Shown here: piece after piece, positions 34,012 through 44,225 of the stretch
Layout of the letters: each line of letters opens with the position of its first letter
Numbering within the stretch: the first letter of the stretch is position 1
From: Trichuris trichiura
Lineage: Eukaryota; Nematoda; Enoplea; Trichinellida; Trichuridae
NCBI GenBank assembly: GCA_037903355.1
Contig: JBAJFE010000018.1
Span: 992,001-1,056,000, forward strand
Reading direction: 5' to 3'
Length of the DNA stretch: 64,000 nucleotides
Notes under the pieces: generated by a model
Database searches by the model: none
The model's input: the letters and a program-made list of their open reading frames with translations, nothing else
What the model was told of the DNA's origin: nothing
Program-made: the position numbers and the translations under genes

Positions 34012-36644
34012 TCGGCCCTCGTTATCCTCTGTCTCGTTATCCGCGGATTCTATACAAAGCGGTTTGTCCAGCGTGAAATAGTGACGTCATCTTTTCACAG
34101 AGATATACGCACCGCTGGCCGGCATTATAATTGCACTAGTGCCGTTGCATGCCTGTGCAGCAGTGTGATCATCTGCGCGTTCGCGAAAGACTTTCTCTGC
34201 CCACAGTGCTCTCTAACCTTGCACAATGCTAATGAGGCCTTGTCATTTTTCTCACTGCTCATTATTGCTTCATGCGCGTTGTCGAGGCCGCGCGCTGTGC
34301 GCAAATATCAGTTTCCCTGCAGCGTGGTAGGTCTGAACTTACGCGTCGTGTAACTGGTGTCGCATAGGAGGATGGCTGACAGAAGGCAACTAAGTGAACA
34401 GAGCGGTTCCTTTAGGGCTGAGAGAACGTAGCGTCCTTACCCTTCATGAGAAAGTAAAAGTCCTAGATCTTTTGAAAAGCGGATTGTCATGTGCCGAAGT
34501 GGGCCGCAAAATCGGGAAGAATGAATCCAGCATTCGTATGATAAAGCAGCAGGAAGCTGAGATTCGAAGAAGCATGCATCCCGACCCTTCACTGGCGAAA
34601 AGAGCTGCTGTAGTTCGCAACAAAGTCCTCGTGAAGGCTGAGAAAGCGCTAAGCGTTTGGATAGAGGACATGTCGCGGAAGAATGTCCCCGTCGACGGGA
34701 AAGTTATTCGAGAGAAAGCGCTGAGCTTATATGAGCACTTCTCTGGCTCGATTGCAGAGAACGAGAGAAAAGGGTTTACTGCTAGCAAAGGATGGCTAGC
34801 CAAATACGTGAAGCGCTTCAACCTCAAGAACTTAAAGATCACTGGAGAAGCGGCATCGGCTGATTGCGTAGCTGCCTCGACATTCCCGGAGGAATTTAAA
34901 GAGATAGTGGACCAAAAGGGATATCTCCCAGAACAAATCTTCAATTGTGACGAGACGGCATTATTCTGGAAGCAAATGCCAAAACGCACGTACATCCACA
35001 AGAGCGCAAAGCAAGCCCCGGGACTGAAGCCACTGGAAGATCGACTCACTCTTGTGCTCTGTGGCAACGCTGCAGGACACATGAGAAAGCCCAGGGTTGT
35101 CTACCGGATACCGGTCAGAAACAAGAACAAGGATTGCCTGCCGGTCTTCTGGCAGCACAACAAGAAGGCCTGGATGACGGTTACCCTTTTTACGGATTGG
35201 TTTAACCAATGCTTCATTCCTGAAGCGAAAAAGTACCTGGAAAGCAAGGGGATGGCTTTCAAGGTCCTCCTCGTAATTGATAACGCCCCCGGTCAACCGC
35301 AATCTCTTTGCTTCGCTAATGAGAACGTCGAGGTGAAATTTTTGCCCGCTACCTTGACATCACTACTACAGCTACTGGATCAGGGCGCCATAAAATGCAT
35401 TAAGGCTACTTATACTCGTCTCGTATTTGGAAAGCTTCGTGATACCCTCCACGCTAATGCTGATTGCGATCTTACCGGCTTGTGGAAGCGTTTCTCAATT
35501 GCAAACGCTATCGCCCTCATTGCGGAGGCAGTACACGAGATAAAGCCTAGAACAGTCAGTGGTTGTTGGAAGCGTTTGTGGAGAGACGCAGTCAATGAAT
35601 GCGAGGACTTAGGTGCCATCGATGAGGAGGTCATGGGCATAGTGAATATTGCCAAGGAGTTGGGAGGTGAGGGTTTCTCGGACATGATAAAAGACGATAT
35701 CAGAGAGCACATAGAAGATTGTGGAGAACCGTTCACCAACAAGGAACTTGAAGAACTGATGCAATCACCTACGGCCAGTGACGACGACGTTATGGAAGAT
35801 ACAGAAGCTCAAACACCCTCGGATTGGACGCTGCAAAAGCTGGCCACTATTTTCCGGCAAGTGCAGGTCCTAAAGGATATGATTGTTGAATACGATCCAT
35901 CCATGGAACGTGGCATCATCGTTACACGAGGAATAACGGCTTCGTTGAAACCGCTACAGGATTTATTCGATGAAGCGAAGAAAAGGGACAGACAGCTCCC
36001 TATAACAATGTTTTTAAATAAAGCTCCGGCAGCTGCGGAGCTTATCATTTTAAGGCGAGAAGTTTCGCTACCAACAAGTTCAAGCAACCCTAGGGCTGGC
36101 TGGTCTCCAGGGGATCTGCACCCACCTACAGAAAGTGGGTGAATTGTCTGATTCCTGAAGCGCCTAACATTTCTGCCCGTAGACGTTTTGTTCTATGTGG
36201 ATGTGCTCCATGTGATATTCACTATTTCTGCTTAAGTGGGCCTGTGCGTTTTATATTTCCCCTGCTCTGTACCCATTCCGCGCACCAGTACATCGCTTAG
36301 CTCATTAAAGCAAGGTGATTCCAAGGCGTTTAAAGAAAGATCATCCTACTTTCGTCCTTTCTTGTATGTAATGGCTTGGATTCTGATGGCTTGCCCCATT
36401 GGACAAGCGCAGTCTCATTAATGTCATTATCTCGTAGCTAGATTCCGTAGTATTAAGCTTCGAAGGATCACTAGGTATGATAACCGTTCCGGAAGGAATT
36501 CAAGGGGATAGGATGAAATACGCGGCTGGAATACAAGCTATTTGGCCTCTTTCAGAGGGTATCCTATACAACGCGGAATTCGTTTTACGCGGTGTAACGC
36601 TCAAAATTCGGGACGAATTAACCGCGGATAACGAGGGCCGACTG
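34009..36644 (+). mobile_element. Tigger (pogo-superfamily) DNA transposon, nearly intact
   Basis: Terminal inverted repeats CAGTCGGCCCTCGTTATCC at 34009-34027 and the exact reverse complement at 36626-36644 bound a 2636-bp element. It is flanked by TA on both sides and sits in a (TA)n microsatellite, the expected TA target. Matching termini and a long open transposase frame suggest a recent insertion. Confidence 0.92.
34394..36142 (+). CDS. Tigger transposase
   Basis: Cut-and-paste transposase, 582 codons in one open frame. An N-terminal pipsqueak/CENP-B type helix-turn-helix (EKVKVLDLLKSGLSCAEVGR) is followed by a second CENP-B DNA-binding domain (KGWLAKYVKRFNLK). The DDE/D catalytic core has first Asp in FNCDETALFW, second in LLVIDNAPGQP and third in LLDQGAIKCIKATY. 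All three acidic residues are present. The frame opens at GTG 34394; an ATG at 34372 lies in another frame that ends after about 19 codons, so the extreme N-terminus is probably frameshifted or starts elsewhere. It ends with TGA at 36140-36142, about 500 bp before the right terminal repeat. Confidence 0.9.
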   Translation: MNRAVPLGLRERSVLTLHEKVKVLDLLKSGLSCAEVGRKIGKNESSIRMIKQQEAEIRRSMHPDPSLAKRAAVVRNKVLVKAEKALSVWIEDMSRKNVPVDGKVIREKALSLYEHFSGSIAENERKGFTASKGWLAKYVKRFNLKNLKITGEAASADCVAASTFPEEFKEIVDQKGYLPEQIFNCDETALFWKQMPKRTYIHKSAKQAPGLKPLEDRLTLVLCGNAAGHMRKPRVVYRIPVRNKNKDCLPVFWQHNKKAWMTVTLFTDWFNQCFIPEAKKYLESKGMAFKVLLVIDNAPGQPQSLCFANENVEVKFLPATLTSLLQLLDQGAIKCIKATYTRLVFGKLRDTLHANADCDLTGLWKRFSIANAIALIAEAVHEIKPRTVSGCWKRLWRDAVNECEDLGAIDEEVMGIVNIAKELGGEGFSDMIKDDIREHIEDCGEPFTNKELEELMQSPTASDDDVMEDTEAQTPSDWTLQKLATIFRQVQVLKDMIVEYDPSMERGIIVTRGITASLKPLQDLFDEAKKRDRQLPITMFLNKAPAAAELIILRREVSLPTSSSNPRAGWSPGDLHPPTESG

Positions 36645-37364
36645 TATATATATATATATATATAGATAGATAGATAGATACATATAAGTAAAGAGCACTG
36701 GCTCGTGAAGACGTGGTTGTAGGTCGCGTTAAATTGGCTGCATGCGTGATAGGGTGTAACACGCAATAAAAGGAGCCAAAATCCGCTGTAGCCACATCAT
36801 TCGGTTCATAGAGTTACTGTTAGCCGCACTAATTTCCTTCCGCCTAAACTGTGTATGGTCAAAGTGGTAATACTGTCTTCTTTCAACATTGCCATATACA
36901 CTGTTAGACATTGGTGCCTCAATTTTCAGTGCGGCTATAATGAAATCTTAAACACGTAAACTATCTGTACGCCATCATAAGCTTCCATCGACTGCGAGAT
37001 TTTGTTACGTATAGATTCCCGTTGAAACTTTATTAAAACCGAAACTTTCCCATGATAAATATTCGTTCGTCGTCAGCACTGTTCAACCGCTGATAACAGA
37101 CGAAGGTTTATCATCCGAAAGCTCCGGTTTTAATAAAGTACTAACGTGATCCTATATGTAAATAAACGTTTCGTTGGATGAAACGTTATTGTCGTATAGC
37201 CCCAGGTCATAGTTTAATTGGAAAAGTTAACCGGTATAGTGAGCGACAGTACGTGTAGTTCGTAAAAGGTCAGCAACAGACCGAGCATAGGGCACAAAAG
37301 TAATGCGGGATATTTCAAAACCAAAACAGGGCAAAACAAAATTGTAAATAATCGATGGGCCGAT
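36645..37364. other. Spacer after the Tigger element, with a fold-back repeat
   Basis: It opens with a TA/GATA microsatellite (36645-36680) and contains the inverted repeat at 37028-37138. No gene is recognised. Confidence 0.45.
37028..37138. repeat. Fold-back repeat related to the Penelope-tail family
   Basis: Arms CTTTATTAAAACCGAAACTT and AAGCTCCGGTTTTAATAAAG, inward through CATGATAAATATTCG / CGAAGGTTTATCATC, form an inverted repeat. The right arm shows CTGATAA followed later by CCGAAAGCTCCGG, a degenerate version of the hammerhead-like block in the other fold-back elements. Confidence 0.6.
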
Positions 37365-39529
37365 TTACTTGAAACCCAAACCCATAACTTCCAAAGGGCT
37401 TGGCGGCCGACTACGTCCGGAAGTGCCCACCTCGTGGTAATAGTAGTAAAATTGCAACGGGAAGGTCAATCCGGAACTTCTAAACCTTGAAAAGACGGTC
37501 AGAATATTCATCGAATCCAACGAGTTCAACGAAATTAATTCGTTTCCCGCTCGGGCACAAATTGTAATCTCTTGGATATTTTGACGAATCAATTGTTCCG
37601 CATTTTTACTGGTCTCGTCGTCCGCTTTAGTTAGCAAATCAACGGCAGCCCTCATCATCAGGAACTTCTTCAGATGAGCTACTAAAATGAACAAAACGAA
37701 TTATGCGATTGCAACTTTACAAATGCTGGTGACAATGGCAATTCACAAAGCTGAAAAAACATATAAAACATCCCGTTAACGTACGCTCAAGCTTTCGTTA
37801 AAACAAAGTGTGGCAACGGAAAATTTATGACAGTACACTCGCTACTAAATACAACTGTCCAACTATGGGTGAAGATAATAAGAAAACTGCGGAAAAATTC
37901 ATTGTATTACTATAGGCAAAGTGCAGAAGCGATTTCTCTTCGTCTCTAATGAATTACCACCCTGAAAATGAGTATAAAAGTGAGAAATGCTTTCTGACAT
38001 TATCAAAACTACAAAATGATTGCAATGGGCTGCCATTTAAGGAAAACAGAGACGAACTGCACAAAGGAAAGAGTTAGGAAAGCTCACTTGTGCACGATAC
38101 CGAGCAGGCTCGAACGAAATGCGGGCGAACAAGAATTCGAGACGCATTTGCCGAAAACTTTGAAAGTGACATGCCTGGGTAGGGAAGTAGATGAAAAAGA
38201 ATCTGCAAAGGAATGCGTGATTTTAAAATTCTTAAAATAGCAAAGGAAAACAATATTACCTGGTCTTCCGGTGATTCATTTGGTATCAAAGTGCTGCCGC
38301 TCAACCTGCTTGAGCATGTTGGCTCTGCTAGAACGGAAAAATAACACTTACAACATTGTCAGCCTACGAGTGTGCTAACACCTTCCAACATTGCGTATAC
38401 AGCTTGAAAGACCGACTTAGCTACTTTAAAAAAATTGCGTATGTAGAAAGCAACAACATGTTCTTTAGTGATAATTTAAATAGTTCGAAGATTGTTCAGT
38501 CACATGCCATTACCTTAGCAGCGTCAACTATTGCAGTGATAAAACAACACGTTTCTCATTATGTACAGTCAAAAAAGATGCACATTATAACAGTTCATAA
38601 TGACGTCATTTTTGATGAACAATAAATGGCTACAAGTACGTCCAAGTCTACTTTTGAAAGAAAGTGTAAATTATTTTTTTTTAAACATAAGGAAAGACTG
38701 AAGAGAACACATTACTGTGACCAATGGACGCCTCATCACTTTTTTGGACAAAGCCATATTAAGCCGTTTCACAAACAAGATGGCATCCGCCTAACGGAAA
38801 AATGCTGTCTGCGGCATTGACGAGCAATGTCAAAATTTTATAAATATGCTCTGCTTCAACAGACAGACAAGCAGAACGTTAAAGTTACCTCTTAAAGAGA
38901 AATAATGGCCCCTTAATTATCCGAAGATTATTATAAAGGCTTTTACTGATCTTCGTACACAGAAAGTAAACCGATAACTTAATAACGTGAATAGACTGTC
39001 TGAATTTATAAAAATAAGGCAGTAAAGAAACAGTTTGATGCTTACACGCATTAGATTCACCTTCGGGAGCGTCCAACTGTGCGGCTGACTGCTGACAGCT
39101 CTCCGAGATCTAAACCAAATTTAACGCGTTGAGCAGAATTGTACAGAAAATGCAAAATGAGCAATCTATATTTATGCTCGAGCATAAAGCAGCTTAGCAT
39201 ACTTTTATAAAACGAACAAATGGACAAAAACAACGTACTATATTAATGATAGAGTCGTAGGTCGGATCGGGAACAAGAGACCGTTTTGAAGGCAGTTTGG
39301 CACGACAGGTAGGGCATTCTCTGTTGCCAGTCCGCAAAGCGCGACCGATGCATTCTTTACAGAAGCGGTGCAGGCATTCTTTCGACCTAACCGTCTCCTT
39401 CAGAATGTCCAAACAAATTGGACATGTCAATTCTGCCCTCAGCGTCCGGGGAAAAATAACGACGACTTCATCAGTTTCAGAGGGCAGTATTCGAGGCTGC
39501 CTCACAAAATCGTATATATGCCTCTCCAG
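37365..39529 (-). CDS. RING1/RNF2-like Polycomb E3 ubiquitin ligase
   Basis: Catalytic subunit of Polycomb repressive complex 1, which ubiquitinates histone H2A. Exons on the minus strand, all in phase: 39529-39239, 39109-39046, 38327-38260, 38202-38088 and 37681-37365 (855 nt, 284 residues). The open frame continues upstream to 39595, and the true first exon is unresolved. The N-terminal exon has the RING1 signature: FPRTLRAELTCPICLD, KECLHRFCKEC and ECPTCRAKLPSKRSL, with all eight C3HC4 zinc ligands, then PDPTYDSIIN. The C-terminal exons form a RAWUL domain (ILVRPHF, HLKKFLMMRAAVDLL, QEITICARAGNELISL, FPLQFYYYYHE), which binds CBX/RYBP-type partners. The linker between RING and RAWUL is much shorter than the roughly 130 residues in vertebrate RNF2. 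A degenerate second copy lies at 58790-59093. Confidence 0.85.
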
Positions 39530-39595
39530 CTTTACGAAATGCCCAAGCGTCAATAGCAAAACAAATTCGTAAACGTGATGTACAGTAGTGCACAA

Positions 39596-40070
39596 GGAAG
39601 CTTAATGAAATGCATGTACAGTTGCAAAATCTTTTCGCCGATGCGTCTAAGTCATTTCTGCTTTGGGTAATTCACATTTCCCTCCCGAAGCTATATTGCA
39701 GACTGAAATATGTTTTTTCTACTTTCATTAACACCGCTTTCTTGCTGTACAACTCGAAAACAGCAGTGTTACGTACAGCATACATTCAAATAAATGAAAC
39801 GCAGGGGGTATCCGTTCTGCTAAATGGTTGCATTTATAACTTGAAAATGTACGGAATAGTTTGCTTCATCCTTCCGGGCAGCATTGGAACCCGTGCAAGT
39901 ATAACCCTTTGGGTTTGAAATCCAATTCCTTAACCATTTGACCTCAGCGGCGTATTTACGTCCAACGACAAGGCAAAGCTCATAGAATAAATATTACTGC
40001 TTTGCTTTGCCACGCATGTAATAACCGTGTGCATTTAAGTTTTGCCTTTAGCAATATGTTGAAACAAGAA
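39596..40070. other. Spacer between RING1-like gene and tRNA cluster
   Basis: The 5' exon of the RING1-like gene (minus strand) may lie here but was not identified. The plus-strand frame at 39610-39918 has no recognisable domain. Confidence 0.35.
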
Positions 40071-40140
40071 CCTCGATTGCTCAGCAGGGACAGCGTTAGA
40101 CTGAAGATCTAAATGCCACCGGTTGAATCCGGGCTCAAGG
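40071..40140 (+). pseudogene. Degenerate tRNA-Phe(GAA)-like sequence
   Basis: The anticodon arm TTAGA-CTGAAGA-TCTAA is exactly that of tRNA-Phe with anticodon GAA, and the D arm ATTGCTCAGCAGGGACAGCG is tRNA-like. The acceptor stem CCTCGAT / CTCAAGG has mismatches, and the T-loop reads GGTTGAATCC instead of GGTTCGATCC. It is probably a pseudogene. Confidence 0.6.
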
Positions 40141-40400
40141 CAAAAGCGTTGATTTAACTATAGTTCCACTATGCCTACAATATTATTGTTGAAGTGATAG
40201 CTTAGGAAGAGAAAATGGCAATATTGTTGGAGCTATTTGAAATTACAAATTTGTCGGAATTTCCAAAACGGACGATGTGAAAATTTGCATGTGAACTATC
40301 CAACTGGATAACGTGGAATATTTAAAATTCGTGCTGGGTAAAGTTCAGATGGTTATTCACACGGCGGTTTATTATGTTGGTTAAACTTTAGACCGTATTG

Positions 40401-40461
40401 CCTAGGCCGGGAGTCGAACCTGCATTGACTGCTTAGATCGCTACACCATCTACGCGATGGA
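40401..40461 (-). pseudogene. tRNA-like relic
   Basis: On the minus strand there is an A-box-like TGGTGTAGCGATC and a good B box AGGTTCGACTCC with a CCGGG-type T-stem, but the distance between them is too short for a complete tRNA. It could be a deleted tRNA or the head of a tRNA-derived SINE. Confidence 0.35.
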
Positions 40462-40868
40462 CAGAGTATTTTACGGGATTTCTCTGCACGTTGATTTATG
40501 TTAAGCTGGTTTTCCTTCAAAACGGCAAATTGTATGTCCACTTATCAGTACTCTACTAAACACGTCGCATTTGCACCATCTGCATACGTGGTGAAGAATT
40601 CTCCTCTATCAAATTCACGTCCGTTGCAGGTCGCTTTGATAGAAGGCCATTAACGTTCAATTGAATTATATGTGAATATTAACATGACCTTAATGAAGAC
40701 CAGGTTAATTTTTTACGGATAAGTAGTGTTAGTGATTTTACAGTAGCACTCTGCTGACCTTTCAGGAATAACGTTATCTGAAAGTCTTGTTTTAAGCGAA
40801 GCTGACTCTTAGGGAAACCATGTTCACTGATTCAAAAAAATTTGTACGTGTATGCAGTTTCAGTATAT

Positions 40869-40941
40869 GCCCATGTAGCTCAGTCGGTAGAACGTTAGGC
40901 TTTTAACCTAAATGTCCAAGGTTCGACCCCCTGCGTGGACG
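40869..40941 (+). tRNA. tRNA-Lys(TTT)-like, probably decaying
   Basis: The cloverleaf has anticodon loop CTTTTAA (TTT). Compared with the intact copy at 41723-41795 it has GAACG for GAGCG in the D arm, CCAAGG for CCAGGG in the T stem, and GTGGAC for GTGGGC in the acceptor, which breaks the second acceptor pair. It is therefore likely a pseudogene. Confidence 0.65.
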
Positions 40942-41722
40942 ATCGCAAAGGCGGTTATCGTTTACCACCGTTTACTCAAGCTGCTCTCCATTTGTCTAAC
41001 AACCGAAACTGTTTATTCTCTACGAGCTACTGGCTATCCCATACGGACATGTCAACTTTTTAGTCTGCTGTTTATGGCCCAATGTATTCAGTGGATAGCT
41101 GTATGCGTAAACGCGTTTTTTGTAACAATGCAAGATGGAGTCGCCATCAGTCCGCCACTATTTTGTGAGATGAAATCTTCCTGAGACGTAAATAATTTCC
41201 TTCCTCTGTGCGGATGAGCTTTCGGGTGTGACTGTATTAGTTCAATTCAATGAATGGTGAGAACGTTTTTTTAGTTCTATGCATCTGAGCGCCCCTGAAT
41301 TTACTAAACGATTATTACAGAAGTGTAAATGCCTACATGGTTGAAAAGCTTGAACGAGTCGGAATATACACGACTTAGCACGTGAAAAGCTCATAATGAA
41401 AGCTCCGTGATTTTAAATAAGGCGGGAAAAAGGCGCCTTACAAAACGGGGTTTTGTGAATCCGCTCCTGCTGATAGAAACCTTGTTTTGGCTAATTGTTA
41501 ATGCGTAATAATATTGAAGTAAAACTAACGTGGAAATGTTCCTTCGTGAGGCGTGCACGTTTAGGTACACCTGATTAAAATGAAGTGTACATGTTCTCCG
41601 GCAATTCTATGTATCCATTCATTGTTCGCATTTCTTGTATTAAAATGTAATATAAATCAGTTTGCGCGTTTCATATGCAGCAAAAGCATACTGCATCACT
41701 CAAAACATGTCGCCTTTCCTGA

Positions 41723-41795
41723 CGCCCACGCAGGGGGTCGAACCCTGGACATTTAGGTTAAAAGCCTAACGCTCTACCGACTGAGCTACATGGGC
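41723..41795 (-). tRNA. tRNA-Lys(TTT)
   Basis: On the minus strand GCCCATG ... CGTGGGC pairs (one G-T), D arm TAGCTCAGTCGGTAGAGCG, anticodon loop CTTTTAA and T arm CCAGGGTTCGACCCCCTG are all standard. The size is 73 nt with discriminator G. Confidence 0.92.
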
Positions 41796-41925
41796 AGTTG
41801 CATGCTGAGTCGACATTCATGAAGTTTAGAGTAATATGATCCCAGGTTCATGTAAGTAACAAGGTCTGTTCGGATATGTTACTTTGTTACACATATTGCA
41901 TAACACTTAGATGTGAAAATACAGC

Positions 41926-41995
41926 TTTTTGGCACGGGACTGTATGTTTTCATGATAAATTGTATTTTCTTACTGAATATGTGTCCCGTTTAAGT
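41926..41995 (-). repeat. Solo Penelope 3'-tail fragment
   Basis: TTTTGGCACGGGACTGTATG followed by TTTTCATGATAAATT and GTGTCCCG is the minus-strand form of the tail in the fold-back elements. The hammerhead-like block is missing. Confidence 0.55.
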
Positions 41996-42149
41996 ACAAA
42001 ACCTTTCAATCCCGATTAACTGTCCACTATCTGGCTCTTTGGACTTCATTAAGCTACATGCTCAATTATTTTCATTCATTGTGCATTGGCATTTTTTCAA
42101 TGCTCCGATTGCCTTCCAGAATAGTATGTTGTATTTTAAAATTAAACAC

Positions 42150-42172
42150 TACCGACTGAGCTACATGGGCAG
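42150..42172 (-). pseudogene. 5' fragment of tRNA-Lys
   Basis: The sequence reading CTACCGACTGAGCTACATGG plus GC is identical to the first 22 nt of tRNA-Lys(TTT) on the minus strand. The rest of the tRNA is absent. It may be the 5' end of a tRNA-derived insertion. Confidence 0.65.
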
Positions 42173-42849
42173 GGCAGCTACATGGTTCTTGTCGTTGCTG
42201 TATGATCATCGTGCTATTAATATGACCTAAATTTCACGGTAGGTACAACTTTCTGTAAAGCAACTGGCCTTTTTATATTAATGCTATTAATATGATCATC
42301 ATACCATCATCACTAAGGGATGATTCACACTGCTGACTTAACCTGAATGAATTCTTGAAGCAGTTTAGGTTAAAGGGTTACTTCTGAGCAACGCACGGTG
42401 TCCACTTTATTCCAACTGGACTACTACTTCCTGAGGTATTGATACGTTACGTTGCCAACAAGTCGGCATAGTCAGAACCGGTCGACCGTTGAGGATAGCG
42501 AAAAAGAAAATAATTCTATTCAGGAAGCTGTGGCCCCATAGTCTGAACATCCTTTATTCGTCATGTAGCTCTGCCGTTCTCCACAGCAAATGCTGATAGA
42601 TGAAAGTTTAGATCACAAGGTTTGCTTATGTGTCTTTCCATCTTCGGTGTTGGTCTGTGCATGAACACTGAACGCAACAGAATGAACATTTCTAAGGGAA
42701 CGAGTATCAACCAATGCTGAAGAATGAATCTGATAGTTCTGAGAGACAGTTAGTATATATTCAGATTAATGTTTGTCGTGAATGAAAGTATTCTTGCATG
42801 TGTAGCATGAATGATAGTTTTATCGATGGCTGCGTCACAAAAAGACATG

Positions 42850-42921
42850 TTCCCGTGCCGGGAATCGAACCCGGGCCGTGTGGGTGAGAGCCACAAATCC
42901 TAACCACTAGACCACACGGGA
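42850..42921 (-). tRNA. tRNA-Glu(CTC)
   Basis: On the minus strand TCCCGTG pairs with CACGGGA. The D arm TGGTCTAGTGGTTAGGAT, anticodon loop CTCTCAC (CTC) and T arm CCCGGGTTCGATTCCCGG are standard. It is 72 nt. Confidence 0.93.
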
Positions 42922-43190
42922 CGACGGATTGAGTTAAAGCTTGCTTAAAACTGTAAACCGTACTGTATCCTTAAAGAATGTTTTCTACGTATTACATTAC
43001 AGTTTAAAGCAAACTGCTGTTGCTGCTTTCGTTTACAAAAATTGAAAAGACCCTCTGAGCGATAAGAAAGTTTTACGGAATCACTTGTTTTACCGCGAAT
43101 AAACTGGCCTACAATGGTTCTAGAATGACCAACTTCCAAGCAGTTTGTTTTTGTACAGTTCGACTGGGTCTCTTGTAGCTCAGACTAAAA

Positions 43191-43262
43191 GGGTTAGTGG
43201 TCTAGTGGTATGATTCTCGCTTAGGGTGCGAGAGGTCCGGGGTTCAATTCCCCGCTAACCCC
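43191..43262 (+). tRNA. tRNA-Pro(AGG)
   Basis: GGGTTAG pairs with CTAACCC. The D arm TGGTCTAGTGGTATGATTC, anticodon loop TTAGGGT (AGG) and T arm CCGGGGTTCAATTCCCCG are standard. It is 72 nt. Confidence 0.93.
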
Positions 43263-43493
43263 TTTGCGTTCAGTGCGTCGCTTGTGAAGGCGTTGCGCAA
43301 AACCTCTTTTATCAATACAAGTTAAGTTTAATATGTTTTTCTCAGTAAGACATTCAAAGACTAAGGATTTACTTGGCGATTATAGATTTCAGTGGCAACT
43401 GCAATGGGCAACAATTTGCGCCAAAAGAAAATTTACGAATCCGTTACAAAGGACTCCAGTTTTAAAGCAGATGTTCCTTTACTAGTATTCTGG

Positions 43494-43871
43494 AACACAA
43501 TGGACATACACATTATGTGTAAGCTTAGGCGAGGGCAGAATAGGATGAACTGTAAGCAATTCCCAATTGACCTTCTTTGAAGTTGCCGCCTCCGCTTCTG
43601 GCGGAATTGAGCTAAGAAAAACGCCATTGTTCAATTGCGCCCTCCACCCCCACTTGACCTTTCTTTGAAGTCGCCGCCTCCACTTCTGGGGAGGGCGAGT
43701 TAAGAAAGGCCCTTCTTACGCCGGTCTTTCTGACAGCCCTTTTGCGCTAGAGACAATTCTGCCAGAATTCCTCTTATGTGATTTCCAGCACCCCCGCATT
43801 GGTTTCCCATTGCCCCCTGCGCTTTCTCATTGCCCCCAAGGAGGCGATATCCCCCACTTTGAGAACCTAGG
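43494..43871 (+). mobile_element. Truncated right end of a hAT element
   Basis: These 378 bp match 62162-62520, the right end of the complete hAT element, starting ACACAATGGACATACACATT and ending CACTTTGAGAACCTAGG. Everything to the left of this block in the complete element is missing, so this is a solo terminal fragment. Confidence 0.75.
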
Positions 43872-43958
43872 GTTTAGAATAATCAAGCCATACTGTTGTT
43901 TTCTGTTTTGATTTTCAAGTACGATAAGCATGTACAGCCGTCAGTTGCTATGTAAGCA

Positions 43959-44225
43959 TTAAAACCACAAAAAGAAATGTATTTTTGAAGATCGGCTATG
44001 GGTTCTTGTGCGAGGGCGATATTGAATTACACAGCTGGATGATTTTGCTGCATGATTTGGAAATACAACTTTTTCAGTAATAAGTAGGCTGAAAGCGCAA
44101 AGAAGTAAATTAAAATTTACATACCCGTCGCGAACTCGTATACACTTCATGTGAACAACCAAGAAGAACCCAATTATTGTTAGAAAGACGACAATTTGCA
44201 CTTTGACAATTTTGCCAGCAATCAT
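43959..44225 (-). CDS. Possible small single-pass membrane protein
   Basis: An ATG-initiated frame of 88 codons begins MIAGKIVKVQIVVFLTIIG and has one clear hydrophobic segment followed by a basic KCIRVRD. A GTATGT/TTTCAG pair (44124 to 44089) could remove a 36-bp in-phase intron, shorter than the usual intron size here, so it may simply be read through. The remainder is basic and Ser-rich. I do not recognise the family; the function is unknown. Confidence 0.4.
   Translation of the reverse strand: MIAGKIVKVQIVVFLTIIGFFLVVHMKCIRVRDGYVNFNLLLCAFSLLITEKVVFPNHAAKSSSCVIQYRPRTRTHSRSSKIHFFLWF

Noticed and set aside
34444..35742. Long minus-strand frames opposite the Tigger transposase
   Set aside because: They are antisense shadows of the transposase reading frame.
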